From Pseudomonas sp. LP_7_YM (GTDB taxonomy: Bacteria > Pseudomonadota > Gammaproteobacteria > Pseudomonadales > Pseudomonadaceae), in NCBI RefSeq assembly GCF_004364435.1, contig NZ_SOCT01000002.1, positions 771,027-835,026 on the forward strand: a stretch of DNA of 64,000 nt, in the 5' to 3' direction. Position 1 is the first letter of the stretch. Each line of letters starts with the position of its first letter. The position numbers and the translations under genes were made by a program. This document shows positions 8,056 through 16,067 of the stretch, piece after piece. The notes under the pieces were generated by a model. The model searched no databases. It was given only the letters and a program-made list of their open reading frames with translations, and was not told the DNA's origin.

Positions 8056-8961
8056 ATGAAAATTGACGATATCGATGCCTTTGTCGCAGTGATTCGCTGC
8101 CAGTCGATCAGCCACGCCGCCGAGTCGCTGGAACTGACGCAGCCTGCGATCACCCGACGGGTGCAAAATTTCGAGCAGGCGTTGGGGGTCGAGTTGTTTG
8201 ATCGCAACACCAAACCACTCAAGCCGACGGCGATGGGCCTTCAGGTCTACCAGAAGTGTCTGGCTATCCTGCGGGAAATGGATTCATTGCGTGAACTGGT
8301 GGCCAGCGATACGCCGCCCAGCGGCCTGCTGCGCCTGGGCGTGCCGCAAACCATCGGTGATGTGGTGCTGCTCGATGCACTCAGGCATTTACGCGGTGAG
8401 TTTCCCGACCTGCGTGCGCAGGTGGTGACCGGCTGGGGCAGTCATCTGATCGGCAAGATCGAGAACGGCGAACTCGACGCCGCTGCGGCGCTGTTCCCGG
8501 CGGGCAAGATTTTCCCCGAAGGTATCATTGGCGAGTCCATCGGCAAGATGGAGCTGGTGGTGGTCTGCGCCAAGGAGCGTGTGCCGAAGAAGCCGATCAA
8601 GCTGGCCGAGTGTCACGATCAGGGTTTTGTGCTCAACCCGGACGGCTGTGGTTTTCGCGCAGGGTTGCAACGTACCCTGGCCGATCAGGGGCTGGGCCTG
8701 AAGGTCAATCTGGAAACCTTTGGTACGGAATTGCAGTTGGGGCTGGTGGCCGATGGCATGGGTCTTGGACTGGTCCCGCGACCCTTGTTCGAGCGCAGTG
8801 CGCACCGGAACCTGCTGGGGTTGGTGCCGCTCAAGGATTTCAAGCCGGTGATGGATCTGTGGCTGATCTATCCGCGATACCTTGGCAATCTGCAAGCGCC
8901 GGTAGCATCCTTCGGGGCTCTCGTGGCGCAGGCGCTGAAGCAGGCTCGGAAGGCTGCGTGA
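8056..8961 (+). CDS. LysR-family transcriptional regulator of the sulfur cluster
   Basis: A 301-residue LysR-type regulator. I use the ATG at 8056 (MKIDDIDAF), because the more upstream ATG adds a hydrophobic stretch unlike the family. The winged helix-turn-helix occupies residues 1-60 (SISHAAESLELTQPAITRRV, then FDRNTKPLKPTAMG), followed by a co-inducer-binding domain from about residue 90. It is divergent from the thiol dioxygenase-rhodanese operon across ~200 AT-rich bases holding two dyad elements, the usual arrangement for an activator that also controls itself. The five copies of a shared motif around the neighbouring promoters suggest it may control the whole cluster. Its inducer may be an organosulfur compound or a marker of sulfur supply. 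Confidence 0.88.
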   Translation: MKIDDIDAFVAVIRCQSISHAAESLELTQPAITRRVQNFEQALGVELFDRNTKPLKPTAMGLQVYQKCLAILREMDSLRELVASDTPPSGLLRLGVPQTIGDVVLLDALRHLRGEFPDLRAQVVTGWGSHLIGKIENGELDAAAALFPAGKIFPEGIIGESIGKMELVVVCAKERVPKKPIKLAECHDQGFVLNPDGCGFRAGLQRTLADQGLGLKVNLETFGTELQLGLVADGMGLGLVPRPLFERSAHRNLLGLVPLKDFKPVMDLWLIYPRYLGNLQAPVASFGALVAQALKQARKAA

Positions 8962-8988
8962 TTGCCTTCCTGGAAATAAAAAATATTG

Positions 8989-9001
8989 ATAATTAGCTTA
9001 G
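8989..9001 (+). promoter_or_regulatory. Cluster motif copy 3, upstream of the class II aldolase gene
   Basis: ATAATTAGCTTAG, 82 bases before the aldolase start. It differs in only two positions from copy 1 and sits in an AT-rich gap of otherwise unremarkable sequence. Confidence 0.4.
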
Positions 9002-9082
9002 AAGAAAATGTGATTATTAAACTTTTTTCGGCGCGCATAGGCTTCCTGGATACCTCTACCCAAGACCTACAGGGAGTCATGC

Positions 9083-9883
9083 ATGAGCAATGTCAGTGCT
9101 TTGCCCGTTCAAACCGGTTCAAGCGACGTGCGCAGCCGGGTCAGTCCCGAAGAGTGGGAGGTGCGAATAAAGCTTGCCGCGGCGTATCGCATCGCTGCGC
9201 TCAAGCGTTGGACCGACCACATCTATACGCACTTTTCGGCGCGCGTGCCTGGCCCCGACGAGCACTTCCTGATCAATGCATTCGGGCTGCTGTTTGATGA
9301 AATCACTGCGTCGAATCTAGTCAAGGTCGACATCGACGGCACCCTCGTCGATGACCCTACCGGTCTTGGCATCAACCACGCAGGCTATGTCATTCACAGC
9401 GCCATTCACGCGGCGCGGCCCGACCTGCAAGCGGTGTTGCACACTCACACCCGCGACGGCGTCGCGGTTTCGGCGCAGAAGAACGGCCTGCTGCTGATCT
9501 CCCAGCATTCTCTTGGTTTCTCGGGGCGCGTGGCCTATCACGGTTACGAGGGCATCGCGCAGGATCTGGGCGAGCGCGAACGGCTGGTGGCGGATCTGGG
9601 TGACAAGAACGTGATGATCCTGCGCAACCATGGCCTGCTCACGGCGGGCCTCAGCATCGAGCACGCCTTTCAGTTGCTGCACAACCTGGAATACGCCTGC
9701 ACTATCCAGATCGCCGCGCAGGCTGCGGGCAATGCCGAGTTGATCTTCCCGCCGCAGGAGGTGGTGAAGAAAGTCGAGGAACAAGCCAAGGTCTTCAAGA
9801 GCGGCACCGGGCCGGGCGTGGCTCGGCACTGGAATGCGTTGATCCGCGAGCTGGACCGACACGGGACAGCGTATAGGGAATAG
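9083..9883 (+). CDS. Class II aldolase/adducin-family protein
   Basis: A 266-residue protein of the class II (zinc-dependent) aldolase/adducin N-terminal family. The metal-binding pair is seen in HTHTRDGVAV near residue 112, with a third His in LRNHGLLTAG near residue 183. Translation begins at the ATG at 9083 after AGGGAG. Family members cleave phosphorylated or free sugars and hydroxy-acids, or decarboxylate. The stand-alone type with this layout is widespread and often of unknown substrate. Here it has its own promoter region bearing the cluster motif and sits between the LysR gene and the SsuD-like monooxygenase, so it may handle the carbon skeleton left after sulfur removal. That role is inference. 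Confidence 0.82.
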   Translation: MSNVSALPVQTGSSDVRSRVSPEEWEVRIKLAAAYRIAALKRWTDHIYTHFSARVPGPDEHFLINAFGLLFDEITASNLVKVDIDGTLVDDPTGLGINHAGYVIHSAIHAARPDLQAVLHTHTRDGVAVSAQKNGLLLISQHSLGFSGRVAYHGYEGIAQDLGERERLVADLGDKNVMILRNHGLLTAGLSIEHAFQLLHNLEYACTIQIAAQAAGNAELIFPPQEVVKKVEEQAKVFKSGTGPGVARHWNALIRELDRHGTAYRE

Positions 9884-9909
9884 CACAACCGCAGCGCATA
9901 CGATCTTCC

Positions 9910-9934
9910 GGGGGCGTGAGCAAGCTCGCTCCCC
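9910..9934. repeat. REP-type hairpin
   Basis: Imperfect inverted repeat with the core GTGAGCAAGCTCGCTCCCC, the common Pseudomonas REP sequence. It is between the convergent aldolase and SsuD-like genes, where it may protect or end both messages. Confidence 0.6.
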
Positions 9935-9976
9935 ACAAAGTGTCTATTCCCTGCTTCTATGACGTATCGACAGGGG

Positions 9977-11065
9977 CTATGCCACTTTCTCATTCCTTTC
10001 CCTTTCGCGCCTGGCCACTCGTTCTCGGGTCAGGGGGATGAGTTCCCGGCCGTAGTCGATAGCATCTTCGAGCGGGTCGAAGCCTCGGATCAGAAACGTG
10101 GTAATCCCCAGATCGTAATAATCCAGCAATGCCTCGGCCACCTGTTCTGCGGTGCCCACCAGAGACGTGGAATTGCCTTTGGCGCCTAATAACCCGGCAA
10201 TGCCGGTCCACAGGCGTTTGTCCAGGCGCGTGCCTTGCGCCGCCGCTGCCAGCAAACGCTTGGAACCTTCATTGGCAGGTTCGCGACGTGGGACACCGCA
10301 GGCGTGCGCCAGTGCTTTGGCCCGTTCCAGAATGCTGTCGGCCCGGGCCCAGGCCTTTTCCTCGGTCTCGGCCAGAATCGGTCGTAGCGACAGGCTGAAC
10401 CGTATCGTGCGCCCATGCTTTGCAGCTTCGCCCCGGACCTGTTTGACGATGTCTCTGACCTGCTCATAAGTCTCGCCCCACAAGGCGTAGACGTCCGCGT
10501 GTTTGCCCGCAACCTCGATGGCGGCCTGAGATGCACCGCCGAAGTACAGTGGAATGTGTGGCTGTTGTGGCGATTTGACCCGCGAATGAGCGCCTTCGAA
10601 CTGGTAATACTTACCCTGGTGGTCGAAGGGTTTTTCCGAAGTCCACTCCTGACGCACCACGTTCAGATACTCATCGGTACGTGCATAACGCTCGTTCTTG
10701 CCGATGAAGCTGCCGTCGGCACGCAGTTCCTGATCGTCGCCACCGGTGATGATATGCACGGCGGTGCGCCCGCCGTTGAACACGTCCAGCGTCGCGAACT
10801 GCCGGGCTGCAACGGTTGGGGAAATAAAACCCGGGCGATGAGCGATCAAAAACTTCAATTTCGTGGTCACGCTGGCGGCATGGGCGGCGACGAAAGCGCT
10901 GTCCGGGCTATCGGAGTGATACGCCACGAGCGCTCGATCAAAACCGGCCAGCTCGTGGGCGCGCGCGACTTTTTCGACGTATTCGGGCTGAACCGTCTCC
11001 CCACTGCGCGGGTGAATTTCCGAGAAAGGCTGAGTCGCGATGTAGCCGATGAATTCGACGCTCAT
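9977..11065 (-). CDS. LLM-class flavin monooxygenase, SsuD (alkanesulfonate) type
   Basis: A 362-residue FMNH2-dependent monooxygenase close to SsuD. The ATG at 11065 (MSVEFIGYI) is chosen because AGGA precedes it and the longer frame begins with non-conserved residues. Family landmarks are FDRALVAYHSDSPDSAFVAA near residue 45, FLIAHRPGFISPTVAARQFA near residue 75, RTAVHIITGGDDQELRADG near residue 110 and LYFGGASQAAIEVAGKHADV near residue 190. SsuD enzymes release sulfite from alkanesulfonates, so the pairing with a sulfonate-type lipoprotein receptor transcribed divergently makes this a likely sulfur-scavenging step. The partner NADPH-FMN reductase is not in the window. The exact sulfonate is unknown. 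Confidence 0.87.
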   Translation of the reverse strand: MSVEFIGYIATQPFSEIHPRSGETVQPEYVEKVARAHELAGFDRALVAYHSDSPDSAFVAAHAASVTTKLKFLIAHRPGFISPTVAARQFATLDVFNGGRTAVHIITGGDDQELRADGSFIGKNERYARTDEYLNVVRQEWTSEKPFDHQGKYYQFEGAHSRVKSPQQPHIPLYFGGASQAAIEVAGKHADVYALWGETYEQVRDIVKQVRGEAAKHGRTIRFSLSLRPILAETEEKAWARADSILERAKALAHACGVPRREPANEGSKRLLAAAAQGTRLDKRLWTGIAGLLGAKGNSTSLVGTAEQVAEALLDYYDLGITTFLIRGFDPLEDAIDYGRELIPLTRERVARRERERNEKVA

Positions 11066-11169
11066 GGGGCGATGTCCTGAGGTGGGTAATCGAAAGCTGC
11101 GCGATGATTCACGCAAGACCAGTCAGCAACATAGGGTGAGAAGACGTGCCTGTGAAATTCGATTTGAAA

Positions 11170-11182
11170 CTAAGCTAATATA
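11170..11182 (-). promoter_or_regulatory. Cluster motif copy 4
   Basis: On the minus strand the bases read TATATTAGCTTAG, 105 bases upstream of the SsuD-like start at 11065. Confidence 0.4.
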
Positions 11183-11214
11183 ATAATTACGCATCAAAAT
11201 TTTATTAAAATTAA

Positions 11215-11237
11215 AATAAGCTGATTATTAGCTTATT
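11215..11237. promoter_or_regulatory. Cluster motif copy 5 inside the dyad AATAAGCT-N7-AGCTTATT
   Basis: Eight-base perfect arms 7 bases apart. The right half contains ATTATTAGCTTAT (11224-11236), the cluster motif. It lies midway between the divergent SsuD-like and lipoprotein-receptor genes, so it could serve both. Confidence 0.45.
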
Positions 11238-11352
11238 ACCTTTCGACATTTCCCCGCATTTTTTTATGCGTTTAGGATGGTCCGCACTTCAAGGATCGGT
11301 CGTCGCCTGCGCTTCCGTACTTGCCTCTTTCTGTACTGCAAGGATGTCGTTC

Positions 11353-12375
11353 ATGGGTTTTAGCTGTTGGAATCTGGCCCGCCAAACTGCCGCGCTTATG
11401 CTGTCTTGCTCTTTGTTAGTGTTAGCGGGGTGTGGGGATGGGCAAGACAAGCCGGTGGCTGTCTCCGACGCGGTGGATTGGTCGAAGGTCAAGTTGGTTC
11501 TGGGCGATCAGGCCAAGGGTTTGCGCACGGTCGTCGATGCGTCCAATGCGTTCGACGGGATTGCTTATCAGATCGAATGGGCCAACTTCCAGGGCGCTGC
11601 GCCATTGTTCGAGGCGGTGCGTGCCGGAGCCGTGGATCTGGCCCCCGCAGGCGATACACCGGTTCTGGCGGCGGCCACTGGCGGTACGCCGCTGCGTATT
11701 GTTGCGGTGCGCCGGGGGCAGGGGCGCAGCGTCGGCATCCTGGTCCCACCGGGTTCGGACATCAAAACCGTGGCCGACCTCAAAGGCCGCAACGTATCGA
11801 TTTCCTCGGCCCGGGGCAGCATCTCTCAATATTTGCTGATTCGGGCGCTGGAGAATGCAGGGGTGAAGGAGTCTGAGGTCAATATCGGTTTCGTCATGCC
11901 CACGGATGCGCTGTCGGCCTTTCACGGGGGCAAGATCGACGCTTGGGCTACCTTCGGGATCTATCAGGCATTCGGCGAGGAAAACGGCGCGCGGCTGTTG
12001 CTGAGCGGGGAGGGCATCAATACCGGTCTGACGTTCATCACCGCTTCAGATCATGCGCTGGCGGACAAGGTCAAGCGTCAGGCTCTAAACGATGTGCTGC
12101 AGCGGCTGGCCAAGGCTTTCGAGTGGGCCAGGGCCAATCCGGACCAGTATGCGCAGGTGTTTTCCAGCGCCAACAACGTGCCCTTGCCGGTATCGCAGCG
12201 TTTGCAGAGTTGGGGGGTCGAGTCGTTGCAGCCTGTCCAAACATCTGACGTCACTGCCTTGCAGGGTGTGGACGATCTGTTCGTGGCGAAGAAGATCTTT
12301 GCGAAACCGGTACAGGTGTCCGGGTTGATCGATCGGGAGGTGTTCCCCAGTGCGCACGGGGTATTGCTGCGCTAA
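11353..12375 (+). CDS. Sulfonate-type ABC binding lipoprotein
   Basis: A 340-residue SsuA/TauA-like binding protein. The ATG at 11353 is preferred because AAGGA lies 8 bases before it, while the upstream in-frame ATGs lack a ribosome site. The N-terminus is a lipoprotein signal with lipobox LAGC (Cys27), so the mature receptor is anchored to a membrane rather than free like the one at 4360. Mature-part landmarks are FEAVRAGAVDLAPAGDTPVL, GRNVSISSARGSISQYLL and DAWATFGIYQAFG, all typical of sulfonate, taurine and aliphatic-sulfonate receptors. It is divergent from the SsuD-like monooxygenase. No cognate permease or ATPase is present, so a shared transporter elsewhere is implied. Confidence 0.87.
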   Translation: MGFSCWNLARQTAALMLSCSLLVLAGCGDGQDKPVAVSDAVDWSKVKLVLGDQAKGLRTVVDASNAFDGIAYQIEWANFQGAAPLFEAVRAGAVDLAPAGDTPVLAAATGGTPLRIVAVRRGQGRSVGILVPPGSDIKTVADLKGRNVSISSARGSISQYLLIRALENAGVKESEVNIGFVMPTDALSAFHGGKIDAWATFGIYQAFGEENGARLLLSGEGINTGLTFITASDHALADKVKRQALNDVLQRLAKAFEWARANPDQYAQVFSSANNVPLPVSQRLQSWGVESLQPVQTSDVTALQGVDDLFVAKKIFAKPVQVSGLIDREVFPSAHGVLLR

Positions 12376-12425
12376 CCAGATGAGGTCCAGATGTGTGGTG
12401 CGCGTTCGTTCGCCAAAGCCGTACA

Positions 12426-12451
12426 CAGGACAGGGATGTATCCCTGTCCTG
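12426..12451. terminator. Strong hairpin downstream of the lipoprotein gene
   Basis: An 11-base perfect stem (CAGGACAGGGA / TCCCTGTCCTG) with a four-base loop, 50 bases after the stop at 12375 and before the convergent gene ending at 12525. No T-run follows on either strand, so it may stabilise mRNA ends rather than act as a classical terminator. Confidence 0.45.
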
Positions 12452-12524
12452 GCGCATCGCGAATGAATTCGCTCTCACAAGCGTCGGCGTGTTGCGCCAG
12501 AGGTGCGCCGGTCACGAATCCCGT

Positions 12525-12935
12525 TTAATGTCGCGGTCCATCCTGCGCCATTGCCAGCAATTGCTTCTCCTGATCCCAATCAAACGGTTCTTCGTTCTCC
12601 TGGGCTTCGAAGCGACGCTCCTCCAGGGCGGTATACATGTCGATTTCTTCGTCGGGCATGAAGTGCAGACAGTCGCCGCCGAAATACCAGAGCAGGTCGC
12701 GCGGTACCAGATGAGCGATTTGCGGATAGCGTTGGATCACCTGACACAACAGGTCCTGACCCAGGTACTGGCTCTCGATCGGCTCGCGCGGCAGCAGATC
12801 GATCAACTCGTCATAACGCTCCAGAAACAGCGCATGACTTTCTTCAGGCACCTGTTCGGCTTCACCGAGCGCGACCAGAATGCCGCGCAGGTGCGCCAAC
12901 AGGTTGAGAGTGCGGTCGAGATTGGCGTCGGCCAT
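12525..12935 (-). CDS. Conserved Pseudomonas protein, PA2817-like
   Basis: A 136-residue acidic soluble protein (many Glu/Asp, LFLERYDELIDLLPREP, WYFGGDCLHFMPDEEIDMY) with no signal peptide, membrane segment or catalytic motif I can name. I recognise it as the family annotated PA2817 in P. aeruginosa, which likewise sits close to the long-chain acyl-CoA dehydrogenase gene. Start at ATG 12935 is the only plausible one. Function is unknown. The conserved neighbourhood with fadE is the only clue and does not prove a link to fatty-acid breakdown. Confidence 0.8.
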   Translation of the reverse strand: MADANLDRTLNLLAHLRGILVALGEAEQVPEESHALFLERYDELIDLLPREPIESQYLGQDLLCQVIQRYPQIAHLVPRDLLWYFGGDCLHFMPDEEIDMYTALEERRFEAQENEEPFDWDQEKQLLAMAQDGPRH

Positions 12936-13047
12936 GATGAAGTCCTCAAAGACAAAAACAGGCGCGGGAGTATAGATCCCGTAGAGGGGGACCGATACCC
13001 CGATGAGGACTGGCGGTGGCAGGCCGACGTATCGGCGGCGCGTCAGC

Positions 13048-13251
13048 TCAATGCCATAACCCGGCCAGATAGCGATGTCCGGCTTCGGTCAGCGCCAGAT
13101 GGGCGTACGTATGATCGGGACCGGGCTGGCGGGTGACAAAGCCAATAAGCAGCAGCGTTTGCAGCGTCTGGTTGGGTTTGCCGCTATGAAAGTCCTCCCC
13201 CGAGGCGATTTCAGCAAGCAGGAAGCGATGGGTCATGCGGTGGTCGATCAT
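13048..13251 (-). CDS. Small conserved hypothetical protein
   Basis: A 67-residue protein beginning MIDHRMTHRFLLAEIASG, preceded by a GGGGA-type ribosome site on the minus strand. The arrangement TLQTLLLIGFVTRQPGPDH...LALTEAGHRYLAGLWH looks like the end of a winged helix-turn-helix (a helix, a beta hairpin and a Thr-Glu-x-Gly turn), as in small marR-like proteins, but it is too short for a full regulator. It lies between the PA2817-like gene and fadE, on the same strand. No function can be given. Confidence 0.65.
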   Translation of the reverse strand: MIDHRMTHRFLLAEIASGEDFHSGKPNQTLQTLLLIGFVTRQPGPDHTYAHLALTEAGHRYLAGLWH

Positions 13252-13622
13252 GATGCGTCCCCTGGGTGTTTTCTTGTTGTTACCGAAAAGTGTAGGACAC
13301 TCTTCGCAGCGGTGCAGGCCAGAGCGTATCTGAAAACCGGTACGGTGACGTAGCGTTATAAGCGCGTGGTGGATGCCCGTGTAGCAAAGCTTGAAATCAC
13401 TCCAAACTTTCGAAAACGTCCTGCATAAATTCCAGGGTCGCTTTGTTAGCGTGCCGGAACTGACGCAATCGCTTACACCATGAAGGGCATGGGCATGGGC
13501 ATGGGCATCGCGTCGCTCCTCCGCGAACTCGACAGGAAAGCGACCTGCAAAAAAGTGCCGCGTGTCCCGCTGTCAGTCTGGAGAAGATGACCGGCAGCGG
13601 GAGCGGCTTCGCATGTTGGCAG
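13252..13622. other. Intergenic stretch with a short GGGCAT tandem repeat
   Basis: Upstream of the small gene at 13048-13251 and downstream of fadE. It holds four direct copies of GGGCAT (13485-13508), inside a possible 36-codon frame (13480-13590, Met-Gly repeats then a basic tail) that lacks a ribosome site. Nothing else was recognised. Confidence 0.4.
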
Positions 13623-16067
13623 TTAGCGTACCTTGCCCTCGCTGGCCTTCAAGGCTTCCTTGTCAAAGTCATCCACATCAATGACCTTGCGCCGGGCCGC
13701 TTCTGCTGCGCGCAGCTTCTCGGCTTCGGCCGGCTGAAGCACGCCTGCATTGAGGGCCGCGTCGATCACATGCTCGCCCCCTGCGGGCTTGAGCTGACCG
13801 CTCTTGAGCCCATGATGCAGCTTGCTATGCAGCGCCTTCGCATCGGTCAGCAAATCCGCCGCATGCTGCAAGGCCCCTACCGGATCGCTTTCCGAGGTCG
13901 GGCGATAGCAGCCAGCAAGTACCGATTCCAGCGCCGGGTCGCCCTTGTTGCGTCCGATGATCTCTGCGACCTCGGCATCCAGCACATCTGATGGGCCCTT
14001 ATGGCGCCGACCCAGCGGGAACACGATCACGCGTAACAAACCGCCAAGAAGTCGATTCGGGAAGTTGCTGAGCAGCTCATCCAATGCGCGTTCCGATTCG
14101 CCGAGCGCTTCTTCCATGGACCAGCGGAACAGCGGCACCAGTGCTTCAGGGTAATCCAGGTCGTGATAACGCTTGAGCGCTGCCGAGGCCAGATACAGGT
14201 GACTCAGTACATCACCGAGGCGGGCCGACAGACGTTCGCGGCGTTTCAGTTCGCCACCGAGCAGCATCATGCTCAGGTCAGCGAGCATCGCAAACGCGGC
14301 GGCCTGGCGGTTGAGTGCACGGAAGTAACCTTGGCTGAGACGGTCCCCCGGCATGGTTTCGAAGCGCCCGAAGCCCAGGTTCAACACCAGCGTGCTTGCC
14401 GCATTGCGCACCGCGAAACCGATGTGTTGCAGCAGCAGTTCATCGAACTCCACCAGAGCGCGGTCATGATCCTCACGCCCGGCGAGGGCCATTTCCCTCA
14501 ACACGAACGGATGGCAGCGGATCGCCCCCTGACCGAAGATCATCAGGTTGCGCGACAGGATGTTCGCGCCCTCAACGGTGATGAATATCGGCGCGCCTTG
14601 CCACGAACGGCCCAGATAGTTGTTTGGCCCCATGATGATGCCCTTGCCGCCATGCACATCCATTGCGTGGGTAATACATTCGCGGCCTCGTTCGGTGAGG
14701 TGATACTTCAGAATCGCCGAGAGCACCGAGGGTTTTTCGCCCAAATCCACTGCATTGGCGGTCAGCATGCGCGCGCTGTCCATCAGCCAGGCATTGCCGC
14801 CGAGGCGGGCAAGGGCCTCCTGAATACCTTCGAATGCAGCCAGCGGTACATTGAATTGCTCACGAATCCGTGTGTACTGGCCGGTGACCAGGCTGGTGTA
14901 CTTGGCCGCGCCAGTGCCTACCGCTGGCAGGGAGATCGAACGGCCCACCGAAAGGCAATTCATCAGCATCATCCAACCCTTGCCGAGCATTTCCTGACCA
15001 CCGATCAGGAATTCAAGGGGGATGAATACTTCTTTGCCGGCGTTAGGGCCGTTCATGAAGGCGGCGCCCAATGGCAAATGGCGACGGCCGATTTCCACGC
15101 CCGGTGTGTTGGTAGGGATGAGCGCCAGGCTGATGCCCAGATCTTCTTTGTCGCCCAGCAGATGCTCGGGGTCGAAGGCCTTGAACGCCAAGCCGAGCAA
15201 GGTCGCGACAGGACCGAGGGTGATGTAGCGCTTCTCCCAGTTCAGGCGCAGACCGATGACTTCTTCGCCCTGCCACTGACCGTTGCAGATGATCCCTGTG
15301 TCCGGCATTGCACCCGCATCAGACCCGGCCAGCGGGCCGGTGAGGGCAAAGCAGGGGATATCGTCGCCGCGGGCTAAACGTGGCAAGTAATGGTTACGCT
15401 GCACATCGGTGCCGTAATGCAGCAACAATTCTGCCGGCCCCAGTGAGTTGGGCACCATGACCGTGGACGCCAGGTCACCGCTGCGGGTCGCCAGTTTCAT
15501 CGCCACTTGCGAGTGAGCGTAGGCTGAGAAGCCTTTGCCACCGTATTCCTTGGGAATGATCAGGGCGAAAAAGCCATGCTTTTTGATGTGCGCCCAGGCC
15601 TGCGGCGGCAAATCCATGGCCTGCCCGATTTCCCAGTCGCTGACCAGCGCACAGAGTTCGTTGGTCGGACCGTCGATGAATGCTTGCTCCTCCTCGGTCA
15701 ACCGGCTTTTCGGGTAGGCGAGCAGGGTGTCCCAATTTGGACGCCCGCTGAACAGTTCGCCGTCCCACCACACGGTACCTGCGTCGATGGCATCGCGCTC
15801 GGTCGCCGACATCGGCGGCAAGACTTTCTTGAACCAGACGAACATCGGCGCGCTGAAATACCTGCGACGCAGATCAGGCAAGGCCAGAGGCAGCATCACC
15901 GCCAGCCACAGAAGCCACGGGATGGCCATCCAGCCGTGGGCATGACTGAACGCGCCCATTGCCAGCAGATAAACCGCCACAATACCCAGGGCAGGGAAGG
16001 GGGCAACACGCCGGTGGGCCAGCCAGGCCACGCCGATAACCAGAACCACGATCCACAACAACAGCAT
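13623..16067 (-). CDS. fadE: Acyl-CoA dehydrogenase FadE
   Basis: An 814-residue protein, the same length as E. coli FadE, carrying out the first step of fatty-acid beta-oxidation (acyl-CoA to trans-2-enoyl-CoA, FAD-dependent). The first ~70 residues hold two or three hydrophobic segments, so it is likely membrane-associated. The acyl-CoA dehydrogenase core follows: IPKEYGGKGFSAYAHSQVA, CFALTGPLAGSDAGAMPDTG and, further on, DVHGGKGIIMGPNNYLGR. The FadE-specific C-terminal region (residues ~550-814) is complete. P. aeruginosa has a similar gene (PA2815) in the same neighbourhood. No clear PsrA/FadR operator was found upstream. Start ATG at 16067 gives the hydrophobic N-terminus expected of the family. 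Confidence 0.93.
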   Translation of the reverse strand: MLLLWIVVLVIGVAWLAHRRVAPFPALGIVAVYLLAMGAFSHAHGWMAIPWLLWLAVMLPLALPDLRRRYFSAPMFVWFKKVLPPMSATERDAIDAGTVWWDGELFSGRPNWDTLLAYPKSRLTEEEQAFIDGPTNELCALVSDWEIGQAMDLPPQAWAHIKKHGFFALIIPKEYGGKGFSAYAHSQVAMKLATRSGDLASTVMVPNSLGPAELLLHYGTDVQRNHYLPRLARGDDIPCFALTGPLAGSDAGAMPDTGIICNGQWQGEEVIGLRLNWEKRYITLGPVATLLGLAFKAFDPEHLLGDKEDLGISLALIPTNTPGVEIGRRHLPLGAAFMNGPNAGKEVFIPLEFLIGGQEMLGKGWMMLMNCLSVGRSISLPAVGTGAAKYTSLVTGQYTRIREQFNVPLAAFEGIQEALARLGGNAWLMDSARMLTANAVDLGEKPSVLSAILKYHLTERGRECITHAMDVHGGKGIIMGPNNYLGRSWQGAPIFITVEGANILSRNLMIFGQGAIRCHPFVLREMALAGREDHDRALVEFDELLLQHIGFAVRNAASTLVLNLGFGRFETMPGDRLSQGYFRALNRQAAAFAMLADLSMMLLGGELKRRERLSARLGDVLSHLYLASAALKRYHDLDYPEALVPLFRWSMEEALGESERALDELLSNFPNRLLGGLLRVIVFPLGRRHKGPSDVLDAEVAEIIGRNKGDPALESVLAGCYRPTSESDPVGALQHAADLLTDAKALHSKLHHGLKSGQLKPAGGEHVIDAALNAGVLQPAEAEKLRAAEAARRKVIDVDDFDKEALKASEGKVR

